Assembly: GCA_964586455.1 (NCBI GenBank)
Contig: CAZPHV010000001.1
Location: forward strand, 186,001 to 250,000
Origin: Aquimonas sp964586455
Lineage (GTDB): Bacteria; Pseudomonadota; Gammaproteobacteria; Xanthomonadales; Xanthomonadaceae
Reading direction: 5' to 3'
Length of the DNA: 64,000 nucleotides
Shown: positions 40,635 through 49,995 of the stretch, in pieces
How the letters are laid out: each line of letters starts with the position of its first letter
Position numbering within the stretch: position 1 is the stretch's first letter
The notes under the pieces: model-generated
Databases searched by the model: none
The model's input: only the letters and a program-made list of their open reading frames with translations
What the model was told of the DNA's origin: nothing
Made by a program: the position numbers and the translations under genes

Positions 40635-41936
40635 ATGCGGTGGCTTGCCCTTCCGCGCCAGCTTGGACTCGCCGTGCCTACTCGACCCCACGCCCTGCCC
40701 CGTGTGACATCGCGCTTTGCCCTCGGCCTCGGCCTTGCGCTCTCCGGCCTGTGCACAGCGGTGTCCGCGGAAGTCAGCAGTGCACCGGCGCGCCAGCCTA
40801 CGGTCGAAATCACCGCCCACGCGAGTCGCGCGGAAGACACCGCACGCGAAGTTGAGCGCCTGGCGGAGCGCCTGGTGCGCGAGTACGGCGTAGTCGGCAT
40901 GGCCGTGAGCGTCGTACACGGCGACCGGGTGCTTCTGGAGCGAGGCTTCGGCCATACCCAGGTCGGTCGCAGTGAAAGCGTCGACGCCGACACTTCCTTT
41001 CGGCTCGCATCGCTCTCCAAGGCCTTCGCCGGCACGCTGGCCGCGCTGCTGGTCGAAGAGGGCGCGCTGCGCTGGGACACCCGCGTGGCAGACCACCTGC
41101 CTGCGTTTGCGCTGGCGCGCGCCGACACGGCGATGGGCACCACCGCTGCGGATCTGCTCAGCCACACGGTCGGCCTGGGCTTCCACACCTTCGACCGCGA
41201 GCTCGAAGACGATCAGCCCTACCCGCTGCTTGCGCAGCGTCTTGGCGAGGCACCGATGCTGTGCCCCGACGGCAGCTGTTATGCCTATCAGAACATCGCT
41301 TTCAGCCTGATCGGCGATCTTGCATTCGCGGTGACCGGCGACTTCTTCACCCATCTGGTCGAGAAGAAGATCTTTCACCCGCTGGGCATGTACGGGGCCA
41401 CGTATGGACGCGAGGGGCTGGAGGGCAGCCCGAGCTGGGCGCGTCCGCATGTGAGGGCCGGCGGTCGCTTTGTGGCCTTGCGTCCGAAGGAGAACTACTA
41501 CCGCGTGCCGCCCGCCGCCGGCGTCAATGCCAGCGCGCGCGACATGTCGCAGTGGCTGATGGCGCAGATGGGCCGCAGGCCGGAAGTGCTCTCGGCCGAT
41601 CTGCTGACCGAGATCCAGAAACCACGCGTGGCGACCCCGAGCGAACTGCGCGCGGTGCCCTGGCGACAGGCGCGCCTGCAGGCGGCGCACTACGGGCTGG
41701 GTTGGCGGGTGTTTGATTATGCCGACGAGACCATGATCTTCCACGGCGGCGCAGTGCAGGGCTACCGAGGCGTGATCGGCTTCCTGCCCGAGCACGGATT
41801 CGGCATCGCCATCCTCGTCAACTGCGAATGTCGCCTGCAGAGTGGTCTGCTGCCGACCGCGCTGGATGGCTTTCTGGGCCTGCCGCGGCGCGACTGGCTG
41901 GAGCTCGACGGCCAGCCGCGCAGACGTCGGCGCTGA
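40635..41936 (+). CDS. Serine hydrolase of the class C beta-lactamase family
   Basis: 433 residues, exported (FALGLGLALSGLCTAVSAE). Active-site motifs of penicillin-binding-like hydrolases are present: SLSK (SxxK) in FRLASLSKAFAG near residue 130, YQN (YxN) in CYAYQNIAFS, and HGG in MIFHGGAVQGYRGV. The family includes AmpC, EstB-type esterases and D-aminopeptidases. The sequence does not decide which, and the ORF alone does not show antibiotic resistance. The start at 40635 is divergent from lemA by about 60 bases; a later start before the signal peptide is possible. Confidence 0.9.
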   Translation: MRWLALPRQLGLAVPTRPHALPRVTSRFALGLGLALSGLCTAVSAEVSSAPARQPTVEITAHASRAEDTAREVERLAERLVREYGVVGMAVSVVHGDRVLLERGFGHTQVGRSESVDADTSFRLASLSKAFAGTLAALLVEEGALRWDTRVADHLPAFALARADTAMGTTAADLLSHTVGLGFHTFDRELEDDQPYPLLAQRLGEAPMLCPDGSCYAYQNIAFSLIGDLAFAVTGDFFTHLVEKKIFHPLGMYGATYGREGLEGSPSWARPHVRAGGRFVALRPKENYYRVPPAAGVNASARDMSQWLMAQMGRRPEVLSADLLTEIQKPRVATPSELRAVPWRQARLQAAHYGLGWRVFDYADETMIFHGGAVQGYRGVIGFLPEHGFGIAILVNCECRLQSGLLPTALDGFLGLPRRDWLELDGQPRRRRR

Positions 41937-42571
41937 GCGTCGCTGGGCGCGGTAGGCGCCTGTCACGCATCCCTGCCGCGCGTCCATTTCCGCGCGCGCA
42001 CTTCGCCTCCCACGGCGATCATCACCTGACATCCAGTCCGCCCGCGACCCGCCGACTTGGTGCCTCCCGTTCGCGCCCACTTCAAGCGTCGCTCACTCCA
42101 GCAGTTGGTTCAGAACATGCTGCTTCGTCTTGGGCGCACCGTCATTCGTCGTTGTAGGGTGCGCGTGTCGCGCACCAACCGCTGCGGCAGAAGAGATGCA
42201 TACAGGCTGCAGCGGAGGCCTTGCAAACACGGAAGCCGACCCAGGTGCTGCGCCCGCCCATCACAGGCACGAATCGATCGTCTGCGTTGACCTTCGGTCC
42301 TGGCCTGCACGATCGCGAGGCAATGCTGACTCGTGCGCCACAGGCGCACCCTATGTCGGGCCGCTCCACGATGCGATGAAGGCGAACGCCGTGCGCTCGC
42401 AGGGTGCGCCGCGGTGCGCCGCAGGCTCCACCTACATCGGGGCGTTTGGCGCTGGGCCGCAGGGACATGCCAAGCGTCGGGATCGTTCGGCGATGAATTC
42501 AAAGTCGCGCGTGCGACTGCACACGTGCTTTCCGTCGCCTCACCCGTGATGCCGCATCCTCACCGGCGACC
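41937..42571. other. Intergenic region with REP variants
   Basis: No gene supported. Variant palindromes occur at 42153-42177 (tgtagggtgcgcgtgtcgcg plus cacca) and 42332-42355 (cgtgcgccacaggcgcaccc plus tatg), with a partial one near 42396. They share the gggtg/caccc core with the main REP class but use gcgc instead of ggcc. The remainder is featureless. Confidence 0.55.
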
Positions 42572-42607
42572 AAAAAGAAACCCCGGCGCGAAGAACGCAC
42601 CGGGGTT
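42572..42607 (-). terminator. Rho-independent terminator of the histone-like gene
   Basis: On the minus strand, aaccccggtgcg-ttctt-cgcgccggggtttc is followed by tttt. The stem is strong, the tail is T-rich, and it starts about 60 bases after the stop codon of the Lys/Ala-rich protein gene. Confidence 0.85.
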
Positions 42608-42669
42608 GATGTTCTGCCGTGAGGGCAGCGACGTGCGCCGCCTCACTGACGAGCACTGGGCTCGAGGTT

Positions 42670-43158
42670 TCAGGCAGCAGGTGCGACCGGCGGCGGAACA
42701 AGCGGAGCAGCAGGCTTCTTCTTTGCGGCCGTCTTCTTGGCAGCAGGCTTCTTTGCAGGAGCGGCCTTCTTGGCTACCGGCTTCGCGGCAGCCGGAGCAG
42801 CCTTCTTGGCAGCTGCCTTCTTGGCGGGCGCAGCCTTCTTGGCCACGATTTTCTTGGCTACAGCCTTCTTCGCCGCAACCTTCTTAGCAGGCGCTGCCTT
42901 CTTGGCAGCAACCTTCTTCGCCGGTGCCTTCTTGACTGCAGCCTTCTTCACCGGAGCAGCCTTCTTGGCAGCGACCTTCTTGGCCGGTGCTTTCGCTACG
43001 GCAGCCTTCTTGGCCGGAGCAGCCTTCTTTGCAGCCGCCTTCTTGGCGGGCGCGGCAGCCTTCTTGGCTGCAGCTTTCTTGGCAGGAGCCGCAGCCTTCT
43101 TGGCGGCAGCCTTCTTGGCCGGAGCGGCCTTCTTCGCAGCAGGTTTCTTGATAGCCAT
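42670..43158 (-). CDS. Histone H1-like lysine/alanine/proline-rich DNA-binding protein
   Basis: 162 residues made almost entirely of repeated units such as KKAAPAKKAAAKKA and APAKKVAAKK. Composition resembles eukaryotic H1 tails and bacterial histone-like proteins such as AlgP and BpH1, which bind DNA without sequence preference. The C-terminus ends in LVPPPVAPAA. The start at 43158 is preceded by aggaa at a good distance. The 270-residue open frame on the other strand is a mirror of these repeats and is not a gene. Repeat number may vary between strains because the DNA units are nearly identical. Confidence 0.9.
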   Translation of the reverse strand: MAIKKPAAKKAAPAKKAAAKKAAAPAKKAAAKKAAAPAKKAAAKKAAPAKKAAVAKAPAKKVAAKKAAPVKKAAVKKAPAKKVAAKKAAPAKKVAAKKAVAKKIVAKKAAPAKKAAAKKAAPAAAKPVAKKAAPAKKPAAKKTAAKKKPAAPLVPPPVAPAA

Positions 43159-44150
43159 CGTCGGGTTCCTCGTCAGGGTTGATCGCAACACTTCAAAACA
43201 CGCGTCCTGCGGCGCGGACATCCGAGTCCGCTACCGCTCCACTCCCGGACACCGCGTCCGGATCCGCGTCTGGGCCCATTCCATGAGCGCCCAGCCGATC
43301 ACGCGCAGCGACATCGAAGCCACCACGCCGGAAACAAAAGGCGAGAGCTGCGGCAGCTGCCGCGAGCTGCGTGATGCGGGCCGGGTTCGGACCGCGGTTC
43401 CGGCGACGCACCGCGTGCGGTGTCGTTCCGGGCGAGCGTGTTTTCGGAAGAGAACGCGACACCTCCCGTTGCGGGGATTCGCAGAGCAGGCTCTGCCGGA
43501 TGCCGTTTCGATGGCTCGCTATGTTCGATGCCATGTGTTCTGTTCTTGACACGCTGCGCGAAAGCTAATCAGCGCTTTTCGCAGTGTCAACAGAGTGCGC
43601 GCATCGAATGCGCTGAAAGCCTTCGCACAGGCCGCTCTGCGAGCCTTCAAAGGGCTTGCGAAGGCACTCCGAAGCGCGCCCTTCCGCTTTGATAAGTACC
43701 AGAACTAAACGCCGAAAGCCTTGGCGTTGCTCACTCTGCACGATAGCGATCGCAACAATCGTTCACGCACAGGCTCGCAGGACGCGGAAGGGTGCGAGAT
43801 CGCATCGCGCTACGCTTCGGTTCATCGCGCAAACGCATCGCGATGCCCTGTTTGCGCGAAAGTGCGCAGACTTGCGCACGCATCGAGCGCATCGAAGCGA
43901 GCCGTGGAGCCTTCGCGATGAGATTCGCGGTGGAAGCAGCACGCTCTGATCGCACCCTCCAATGTTCGATCAGGCGCCCTGACTTCGATGCACACCAGCT
44001 GCGTTGAAGCCTTCGCCACACGACGTGAGAAGGAGTGACTTCTGCAGCGAGCGCTGCGGTGCGTATCGCTCGACTCCGCGTTCACGACGCAGGAAGGCAT
44101 ACGCGAGACTGATGCCGCACGTCAGGGGCAGCCGTGACTTCGCTACGCCC
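43159..44150. other. One-kilobase gap between the histone-like and gcvH genes
   Basis: No convincing gene in about 990 bases. Frames on both strands are short and lack family similarity. An imperfect dyad with TTGACA at both ends lies at 43546-43590 and could hold promoters. Composition from about 43560 to 44030 differs from flanking genes by eye. An untranslated RNA or long leader is possible but not supported. Confidence 0.45.
43546..43590. promoter_or_regulatory. Imperfect dyad with TTGACA at each end
   Basis: The left arm ttgacacgctgcgcgaaagc and the right arm gcgcttttcgcagtgtcaa are imperfect inverted copies with a 6-base loop. The minus-strand TTGACA has TAGCTT 17 bases downstream. It might be the promoter of the histone-like gene about 400 bases away or a regulator site. 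Confidence 0.3.
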
Positions 44151-44182
44151 AAAAACAGAACGGGGCGCACTGCGCCCCGTTC
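44151..44182 (-). terminator. Rho-independent terminator of gcvH
   Basis: A perfect 12-bp stem with one-base loop: gaacggggcgca/tgcgccccgttc at 44158-44182. On the minus strand it is followed by tgttttt. It lies about 45 bases after the gcvH stop codon. Confidence 0.9.
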
Positions 44183-44226
44183 CTTGGTACCGATTGCATG
44201 CCCGCGTCCGCGGTGCTCGCGCGAAC

Positions 44227-44613
44227 TCACTCCGCGATCAGTTCCTCGTACTCATCCGGGCCGAGCAGCTCGCCGAGTTCGCCGATATCGGAAGGCTGCA
44301 GCACGAACAGCCAGCCCTTGCCGTAAGCATCGCTGTTGATGGTCTCCGGCGCATCGGCCAGCTCATCGTTGACGGCGACGATAGTCCCCGAGACCGGCGC
44401 ATACACGTCGCTGGCGGCCTTGACCGACTCGACCACGGCCGCGCCCTTGCCGGCCTCGACCTCGTCACCTACGCCGGGCAACTCGACGTACACAAGATCA
44501 CCCAACGCAGCCTGTGCATGGTCGGAGATGCCGACGGTGATGCGACCGTCGTCCTCCAGCCGCGCCCACTCGTGGGACTTCAGAAACTTCAGATCACCGG
44601 GGATCTCGCTCAT
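44227..44613 (-). CDS. gcvH: Glycine cleavage system H protein
   Basis: 128 residues, the expected length. H protein carries the lipoyl arm that ferries the aminomethyl group between the P, T and L proteins during glycine breakdown. The lipoylated lysine is in VVESVKAASDVYAP at about residue 63, and the strand ITVGISDHAQAALGDLVYVE is typical. It lies 108 bases after gcvT on the same strand and ends at a strong terminator. P protein is not in the window. Confidence 0.97.
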   Translation of the reverse strand: MSEIPGDLKFLKSHEWARLEDDGRITVGISDHAQAALGDLVYVELPGVGDEVEAGKGAAVVESVKAASDVYAPVSGTIVAVNDELADAPETINSDAYGKGWLFVLQPSDIGELGELLGPDEYEELIAE

Positions 44614-44721
44614 GGGTCTGCTCCTTGGCAGGCGGTGTTTCGGTTTGGAGGGTGGTGGCGCGCGCGACGCCCGCCACGGGCGCCGCGAGTTTATCAGTGG
44701 AGTCGAGGGGAACTCGGATGC

Positions 44722-45807
44722 TCAGATGCCTTCGCGCGGCTTGCCGTCGCGCACGAAGGGTGGCGATACCTGGCGCACCGGTACGTCACGGCCGCGGATG
44801 TCGACCGCCAGCGCGCCTGGCTCACCGGCGGGGATGCGTGCGAACGCGATCGCCTTGCCGAGCGTCGGCGAGAACGTGCCGGAGAGAATCTCGCCGTCGC
44901 CGTGCGCGGTGCGCACGACCTGGCCATGGCGCAGCACACCTTTCTCGTCCAGCACCAGACCGATCAGCTGGCGCGGAGCGCCCTCTGCTTTCTGCGCTTC
45001 CAGCGCAGTGCGGCCGATGAAGTCGCGTCCTTCGTCAAGCACAACGGTCCAGGCCAACGCGGCTTCCCAGGGCGTGGTGTCTTCATCCATGTCCTGGCCG
45101 TAGAGGTTCATGCCCGCCTCCAGCCGCAGGGTGTCGCGCGCGCCCAGACCTGCGGGCTTCACGCCGACCTCGAGCAGCCGATCCCACAGCGCCACGGCCT
45201 CGCCTTCCGGCACGATGATCTCGAAACCGTCTTCACCGGTGTAGCCGGTGCGCGCGATGAACAGGCCGTCGGCCTCGGCGGCCACGAACTTGCCGATCGG
45301 CTCGACCGCGGCGCGACCTTCGGCGGTCAGCAGGCCCAACACGCGCTCGCGCGCATTCGGCCCCTGCACGGCGATCATGGCGAGCTCCGGGCGCTCACGC
45401 ACTTCGATGTCGAAAGCCTGCGCATGCCGGGTGATCCAGGCCATGTCCTTGTCGCGGGTCGCTGCGTTGACCACCAGCCGGAAGAACGACTCGCCGAGGA
45501 AGTACACGATCAGGTCATCCACCACGCCGCCGCGCTCATTCAACATGCACGAATACAGGGCCTTGCCGGGCTTCTTCAGCTTGTCGACGGCGTTGGCCAG
45601 CAGATGACGCAGGTACTCGCGAACGCGCGCCCCGTGCAGGTCGACCACGGTCATGTGCGAGACGTCGAACATGCCGGCATCACGGCGCACCTGATGGTGT
45701 TCTTCGATCTGCGAGCCGTAGGCGATCGGCATGTCCCAGCCGCCGAAGTCGACCATGCGGGCGCCGAGTTCACGGTGGCGGGCGTTCAACACGGTCTGCT
45801 GGCTCAT
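44722..45807 (-). CDS. gcvT: Glycine cleavage system aminomethyltransferase (T protein)
   Basis: 361 residues. T protein uses tetrahydrofolate to release ammonia from the aminomethyl-lipoyl arm of H protein and makes methylenetetrahydrofolate. Family features are VDFGGWDMPIAYGS, AGMFDVSHMTVVDLHG, RTGYTGEDGFEI, and the folate-binding segment GLGARDTLRLEAGMNLYGQD. Start at 45807 has a good ribosome binding site (ggag, six bases upstream). It heads a gcvT-gcvH unit, divergent from the sigma factor gene. Confidence 0.97.
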   Translation of the reverse strand: MSQQTVLNARHRELGARMVDFGGWDMPIAYGSQIEEHHQVRRDAGMFDVSHMTVVDLHGARVREYLRHLLANAVDKLKKPGKALYSCMLNERGGVVDDLIVYFLGESFFRLVVNAATRDKDMAWITRHAQAFDIEVRERPELAMIAVQGPNARERVLGLLTAEGRAAVEPIGKFVAAEADGLFIARTGYTGEDGFEIIVPEGEAVALWDRLLEVGVKPAGLGARDTLRLEAGMNLYGQDMDEDTTPWEAALAWTVVLDEGRDFIGRTALEAQKAEGAPRQLIGLVLDEKGVLRHGQVVRTAHGDGEILSGTFSPTLGKAIAFARIPAGEPGALAVDIRGRDVPVRQVSPPFVRDGKPREGI

Positions 45808-45899
45808 CGGTAACTCCGGTGCGGGGATGCGAAGCCGCGCATTATCGGCCTTCGCCCGTGCAGGTAAACCCTTCGCCGCCGTAGGGCATCCGGACACGT

Positions 45900-46514
45900 A
45901 TGCTCACCACCTCACTGACCCTGCCATCGATCACCTCCGTGCACGCACCTGCCTTGAGCGTGGCCACAGCCAATGATGCGATGGTCGGCGATCCGCTGGC
46001 GCCGCTGGCGCGACGCGCGGCGGCAGGTGACGCAGTGGCGTTCGAGGCCCTGTACCGGGCCGAGCATCGGCGTATCTATGCCGCGATCTGGCGGCTGGTG
46101 GGCGGTGTCGACGCCCGCGCCGAGGAGCTCACCCAGGATGCTTTCGTGCGCGCATGGAAGGCGCTGCCCGGCTTCCGCTTCGAAGCCCCGGTCGGGGCTT
46201 GGCTGCACCGGCTGGCGGTGAACACGGCGCTGATGGATCTGCGCGCACGCCGCGAAGCCGAAGACCTGGAGACCGACGACAGCCTGCTGGAACTGCAGGC
46301 GGCACCGCGCCAGGGCCACGAGCATCGGATCGATCTGCAGGCCGCGATCCTGAAACTGCCGCCGCGGGCGCGCGCCGTACTGGTGCTGCACGACATCGAA
46401 GGCCTGACCCACGAGGAGATCGGCGCGGCACTGTCGATCGCCCCGGGCAGCTGCAAAGCCCATTTGCATCGCGCCCGCCAGCACCTGCGGCGTGCGCTGG
46501 GAGAAACACCATGA
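45900..46514 (+). CDS. ECF-type RNA polymerase sigma factor
   Basis: 204 residues. Region 2 is visible as FEALYRAEHRRIYAAIWRLV and ELTQDAFVRAWKALPGFRF, and region 4 as LPPRARAVLVLHDIEGLTHE followed by AALSIAPGSCKAHLHRARQ. It directs RNA polymerase to a regulon that probably includes its own operon. An in-frame ATG at 45981 would remove an atypical 27-residue leader and is a reasonable alternative start. The stop overlaps the next gene in ATGA, the usual sigma/anti-sigma coupling. Confidence 0.93.
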   Translation: MLTTSLTLPSITSVHAPALSVATANDAMVGDPLAPLARRAAAGDAVAFEALYRAEHRRIYAAIWRLVGGVDARAEELTQDAFVRAWKALPGFRFEAPVGAWLHRLAVNTALMDLRARREAEDLETDDSLLELQAAPRQGHEHRIDLQAAILKLPPRARAVLVLHDIEGLTHEEIGAALSIAPGSCKAHLHRARQHLRRALGETP

Positions 46515-47074
46515 ACGCACCACTGCTCGACGACGAAGACCGCCGCTGGCAAGCGCGCTTGCGTGCGGCCGATCTCCGCCCCGCGCATACGCCGGATCTG
46601 TGGCCGGCGATCGCCGCGCAGCTCGAACCGCGTTCGCAGGCTCAGGGGCCAGGCAGCACCCCGCCCGCGGCGTTGGGGGCCCTCACGCGTCACCGCCGCT
46701 TGCGGCGTCGCAGCCTGATTCAGTCAATGGTCGCCGCGGCCTGTCTGGTGATGGTGGTAGTGCTTGCGCTGCCGCTGAAAACGCCGGTGCGGGAAGGCGC
46801 TTCGCTGTTCGCGCAGGCGCATCCGCTCGACACCCTGCTGCTGCGCGAAGCGGAAGGGCTGCAGCGCGAGTACGCCGCCGCCTTCGCGCAGTTCGAAGGC
46901 GCCCCCATGCCGGCCGCATTCGCGCCCGGGCTGCTCGCACTCGATCGCGAAGGCCAACGCATCCACGCAGAGCTGACGCTGAGCCCCGATCAGCCGCGCT
47001 TGCTGGACGAGTTGAGACGGGTCCACGAGCGCCGACTGCAACTGCTGCGGCGCGGACTTGAGCTCACCGCATGA
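46511..47074 (+). CDS. Putative anti-sigma factor, single-pass membrane protein
   Basis: 187 residues. The N-terminal half (DDEDRRWQARLRAADLRPAH) is predicted cytoplasmic and would bind the sigma factor. One membrane helix lies at about residues 77-95 (MVAAACLVMVVVLALPL), followed by a helical periplasmic part. The function is inferred from its position: it overlaps the sigma gene start-to-stop and is followed by a DUF4097 protein. No zinc-binding HxxxCxxC motif of the ZAS class was seen. Confidence 0.75.
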   Translation: MNAPLLDDEDRRWQARLRAADLRPAHTPDLWPAIAAQLEPRSQAQGPGSTPPAALGALTRHRRLRRRSLIQSMVAAACLVMVVVLALPLKTPVREGASLFAQAHPLDTLLLREAEGLQREYAAAFAQFEGAPMPAAFAPGLLALDREGQRIHAELTLSPDQPRLLDELRRVHERRLQLLRRGLELTA

Positions 47075-47145
47075 ACCGACACCCACACACCTGGACGCGC
47101 TGCATGCGCGCCACCAATTTTCCTTATCCAGAAGAGCCCACTGCC

Positions 47146-48078
47146 ATGAATCGAAACTCGAGCCCCTCACTGCTGAGCGCATTCCTCGCAGTGCCGCTGC
47201 TGTGCAGCCTTTCGTTGGCACACGCGCAGACCGCGCTTGACGAAACCCGAGCGCTGGCGGCGGACGCCCGTGTGGTGATCAGCAACGTCAAGGGCAGCAT
47301 CCGCATCGTCGGCGGCGAGGGCGATGCGCTCAGGCTGCGCGGCGAGCTGGGGCAGGACGCCAAGCTCAAGCCGCTGGGCAATGACCCGAGCAGCCTGAAG
47401 ATCGAAGTCGAGTATCCGAAGAGCTCCGGCTGGGGCTGGGGCGCTGCGCGCGGCGGCGATACACGTTTGGAGATCGAACTGCCGCGTGGGGTCTCGCTCG
47501 ACGTCGATGCGGTCAGCGCCAGCATCGATGTTCGCGGCGTCTCCGGCGAGCGCATCAAGGCCGCTTCGGTCAGCGGCAGCATCGAGCTGCGCGACAGTGC
47601 GCCGCAGCGTCTGCAGATTGAAACGGTCAGCGGCGATCAGCGCATCGACAGCGGCGCGCCTGCGATCGAGCTGGAGTCCGTCAGCGGCTCGATCGAGATC
47701 GACGCGCCTGCGGCCGATTCGCTTCGCGCCGAAGCGGTCTCCGGCGCGATCGACGTACGCCTGCAGCAGCCGATCCACGAGCTGCGCATGGAAACCGTGT
47801 CGGGCCGCGTTCGCATCAGCGGTGGCCCTACGCCGGACGGCAGCCTGCGCGTCGAGACACTGAGCGGCGCCCTGCGCGTGGAGCTGCCTGCCAACACCTC
47901 GGCGCGAATCGAGGCCGAGAGCTTCAGTGGCCGCATCCGCAGCCCGGTCGGCGAAGTGCAGCGTCCGGAGTTCGGCCCGGGCTCCAGCCTCGACGCGCGG
48001 CTGGGCGAAGGCCGCGCGCGCATTCAGCTGGAGACGTTCTCGGGCGCGCTCGACATCAGCCTGCAAGGCCAACGCTGA
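47146..48078 (+). CDS. DUF4097-type exported beta-repeat protein
   Basis: 310 residues with a signal peptide (LLSAFLAVPLLCSLSLAHAQ). The mature protein is a ladder of short strands with recurring VSGSI/VSGAI units (AASVSGSIELR, LESVSGSIEIDA, AEAVSGAIDVRL, METVSGRVRIS), the pattern of DUF4097 beta-helix or adhesin-like domains. It is third in the sigma/anti-sigma operon. An ATG at 47071 that overlaps the preceding stop is in frame, but 47146 starts the signal peptide directly and is preferred. It may be a periplasmic or surface part of an envelope-stress response; this is inference. Confidence 0.87.
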   Translation: MNRNSSPSLLSAFLAVPLLCSLSLAHAQTALDETRALAADARVVISNVKGSIRIVGGEGDALRLRGELGQDAKLKPLGNDPSSLKIEVEYPKSSGWGWGAARGGDTRLEIELPRGVSLDVDAVSASIDVRGVSGERIKAASVSGSIELRDSAPQRLQIETVSGDQRIDSGAPAIELESVSGSIEIDAPAADSLRAEAVSGAIDVRLQQPIHELRMETVSGRVRISGGPTPDGSLRVETLSGALRVELPANTSARIEAESFSGRIRSPVGEVQRPEFGPGSSLDARLGEGRARIQLETFSGALDISLQGQR

Positions 48079-48651
48079 AACCCTGATCGCGGGCGGCTCT
48101 TCTTTAGGCTGCTGCAGCGTACTGACGGAAGCGCTGCCCCTGACCGCCCCCTGCGAGCGACGCATTGCCTCAGACGAAGCCAGAAGCCTGATGGCGCAGC
48201 TCACAGCTTCGATCAATCAAGCCCGCGAGTGACGCCTCGCGCAGATCGAAGCCAGGGCGTGCGCGCGAGTAGGGTAGATAAGCGCAGCGCATCTGCCAGC
48301 GCGTCCGAACGAGGACGACCCAGGATCGAAGCCGAGGGCGCATTCGAATCAATCTGCTGGCCGATCGCCTAGGGGCGGGCATGAGTTATCCATGCGTGAG
48401 CCCACCCGCGCGCGCCAGCTTGATTCGAGCCCAGGGACGTCGTGGGCTGCCCCTACCGTGTGTCGGAAACTCCCCTCCGGGACTCTTTCAAGTCAGCGGT
48501 TTGCTGCAGGTCCGTAACGCCTCACGACAAAGCTATTGATTGCGCGCTTGCTTGATCGCCCCGGCCCTCCCTGACCGGGCTAGCAGGCCGCTTTTCCAGA
48601 GCCTGTTACAGAGGACACCCGCTTGGCGACTGCGACACTGGGCAGCGCCCT
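48079..48651. other. Intergenic region between convergent genes
   Basis: About 570 bases with no supported gene, no REP or heptamer repeat and no clear terminator. The only frames are short and compositionally poor. Confidence 0.5.
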
Positions 48652-48936
48652 TCAGCGCATCCGCGCGCGCGCCCGCCGGCACAACCCCAGAAGCACCATC
48701 GAGCTCGCCGGCCACAGCAGCAGCCAGAACGGCCTCCAGCCGATCAGGGGGTCGTCGCCGCGCAGCTCCGGAAACAGCACGAGCCCGATCGCCCCACAGC
48801 ACAGCCATGCGTAGAGCACCGGCAGCAGCAGGGTGCAGGGCGTGGTGTGCGCGAGCGATACGACCTCGCGGCGGGCTCGCGGCGCGGGCGCTGCCGGGGC
48901 AGCAGGCAACAGTACACGGTGGCGCAGCAGGGACAT
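48652..48936 (-). CDS. Small two-helix membrane protein
   Basis: 94 residues, no family recognised. Two hydrophobic stretches are visible (LLLPVLYAWLCCGAIGLVLF and FWLLLWPASSMVLLGLC), and the protein ends in an arginine-rich tail. The start at 48936 has a strong ribosome binding site (ggagcccgcc). It lies about 100 bases downstream of the patatin gene on the same strand. It is probably a real small inner-membrane protein, function unknown. Confidence 0.6.
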   Translation of the reverse strand: MSLLRHRVLLPAAPAAPAPRARREVVSLAHTTPCTLLLPVLYAWLCCGAIGLVLFPELRGDDPLIGWRPFWLLLWPASSMVLLGLCRRARARMR

Positions 48937-49035
48937 GGCGGGCTCCGGACGGGGTGGGCTGGTCCGGAAGACTGGGTGCGGGGTTTCTCAGCGGCTGAGA
49001 ACGTCGCCGCGCGCGGCGGGTCGATCCCGTTGCGC

Positions 49036-49995
49036 TCAGCGCTCGCGCTGTCCGGCCTCGAAGGCATCAATTGCTTTGAGGGTGCATTGACGGCCCAGCT
49101 CGATCAGCTCGGCGGCACGCCAGAATTCGTAGAACGCGCAGCGATCGCGCGGCATGCGTATCAGCAGGTCCGGCGGGTCCAGCGCCAGCTGCATGCGCGC
49201 GATCTGCGCCTGCATGGTGTCCAGCGAGCGGCCCATCAGGTCGATCAGGCCGGGCTGGGCCTTGGCCTCTTCAACCTCGGGCTTGCGCGAATCCGAAAAG
49301 CTCGCGCCGATCGATTCAATGAAGCTGGCGATGCGCTCGCGGTAGCTCGGGTCCGAATCGGGCTCGGATGTCGACTTGGATACTTCGGTGGCAGGCTCAG
49401 CAGGCGGCAACCGGGCCGCAGGCGGGCCATTGACGTCGATCGCGATGACCAGATCCGCCCGCATCAGCCGGGTAGCGGCGATCGGCACCGGCGCGAGCAG
49501 GCCGCCATCGACCAGATCACGGCCGTCCAGGCGATGTGGCGTGAACACCATCGGGATCGCGATCGAGGCACGGATGGCGTCGAACAGCGGCCCGTGGTTC
49601 AACCAGACTTCGCGCTGGCGTTTGAGGTCGGTCGCGACCGCGGTGTAAGGAATCGGCAGCTTCTCGATCGCGTGCTCGCCCACCAGATCACGCAGCGCGC
49701 CGATCACACGGTCGCCGCGGATCAGGCCAGGAAACCCGAAACTGAAATCGAGCAGGCGCAGCACGTTCGAGCGTTCGAGCGCACACGCCCACTCTTTGTA
49801 TTCCGCGAGTCGTCCAGCCGCGTGGATGCCGCCCACGAGCGCGCCCATTGAGGACCCGACAATGCCAACGATGCGATAGCCGCGCTCCAGCAGCACCTCG
49901 ATGGCCCCGATGTGACCCAGCCCACGCGCTCCACCCGCGCCCAGCACCAGCGAGATGCGCTTGCCGGCCGCGGCCTTGGACAGTTCAGTCGCCAT
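49036..49995 (-). CDS. Patatin-like phospholipase
   Basis: 319 residues. Patatin-like enzymes hydrolyse acyl chains of lipids using a Ser-Asp dyad. The oxyanion segment LVLGAGGARGLGHIGAIEVL, the nucleophile elbow GIVGSSMGALVGG and the catalytic aspartate in LVDGGLLAPVP are all present, so it should be active. The closest layout is the NTE/RssA group. A polar linker follows the catalytic domain, then a helical C-terminus. No signal peptide is seen. Its start overlaps the end of the WYL regulator gene by 11 bases, so the two share a transcript. Confidence 0.93.
   Translation of the reverse strand: MATELSKAAAGKRISLVLGAGGARGLGHIGAIEVLLERGYRIVGIVGSSMGALVGGIHAAGRLAEYKEWACALERSNVLRLLDFSFGFPGLIRGDRVIGALRDLVGEHAIEKLPIPYTAVATDLKRQREVWLNHGPLFDAIRASIAIPMVFTPHRLDGRDLVDGGLLAPVPIAATRLMRADLVIAIDVNGPPAARLPPAEPATEVSKSTSEPDSDPSYRERIASFIESIGASFSDSRKPEVEEAKAQPGLIDLMGRSLDTMQAQIARMQLALDPPDLLIRMPRDRCAFYEFWRAAELIELGRQCTLKAIDAFEAGQRER

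Noticed and set aside
42737..43549. 270-residue plus-strand frame rich in AAFLAGAAF
   Set aside because: Antisense of the Lys/Ala repeat gene; the hydrophobic repeats are only the complement of the Lys codons.
43560..44100. Possible tRNA or replication-origin-like segment (gcgatcgc and similar words)
   Set aside because: No cloverleaf could be folded and no DnaA-box cluster or origin-type gene neighbours are present.
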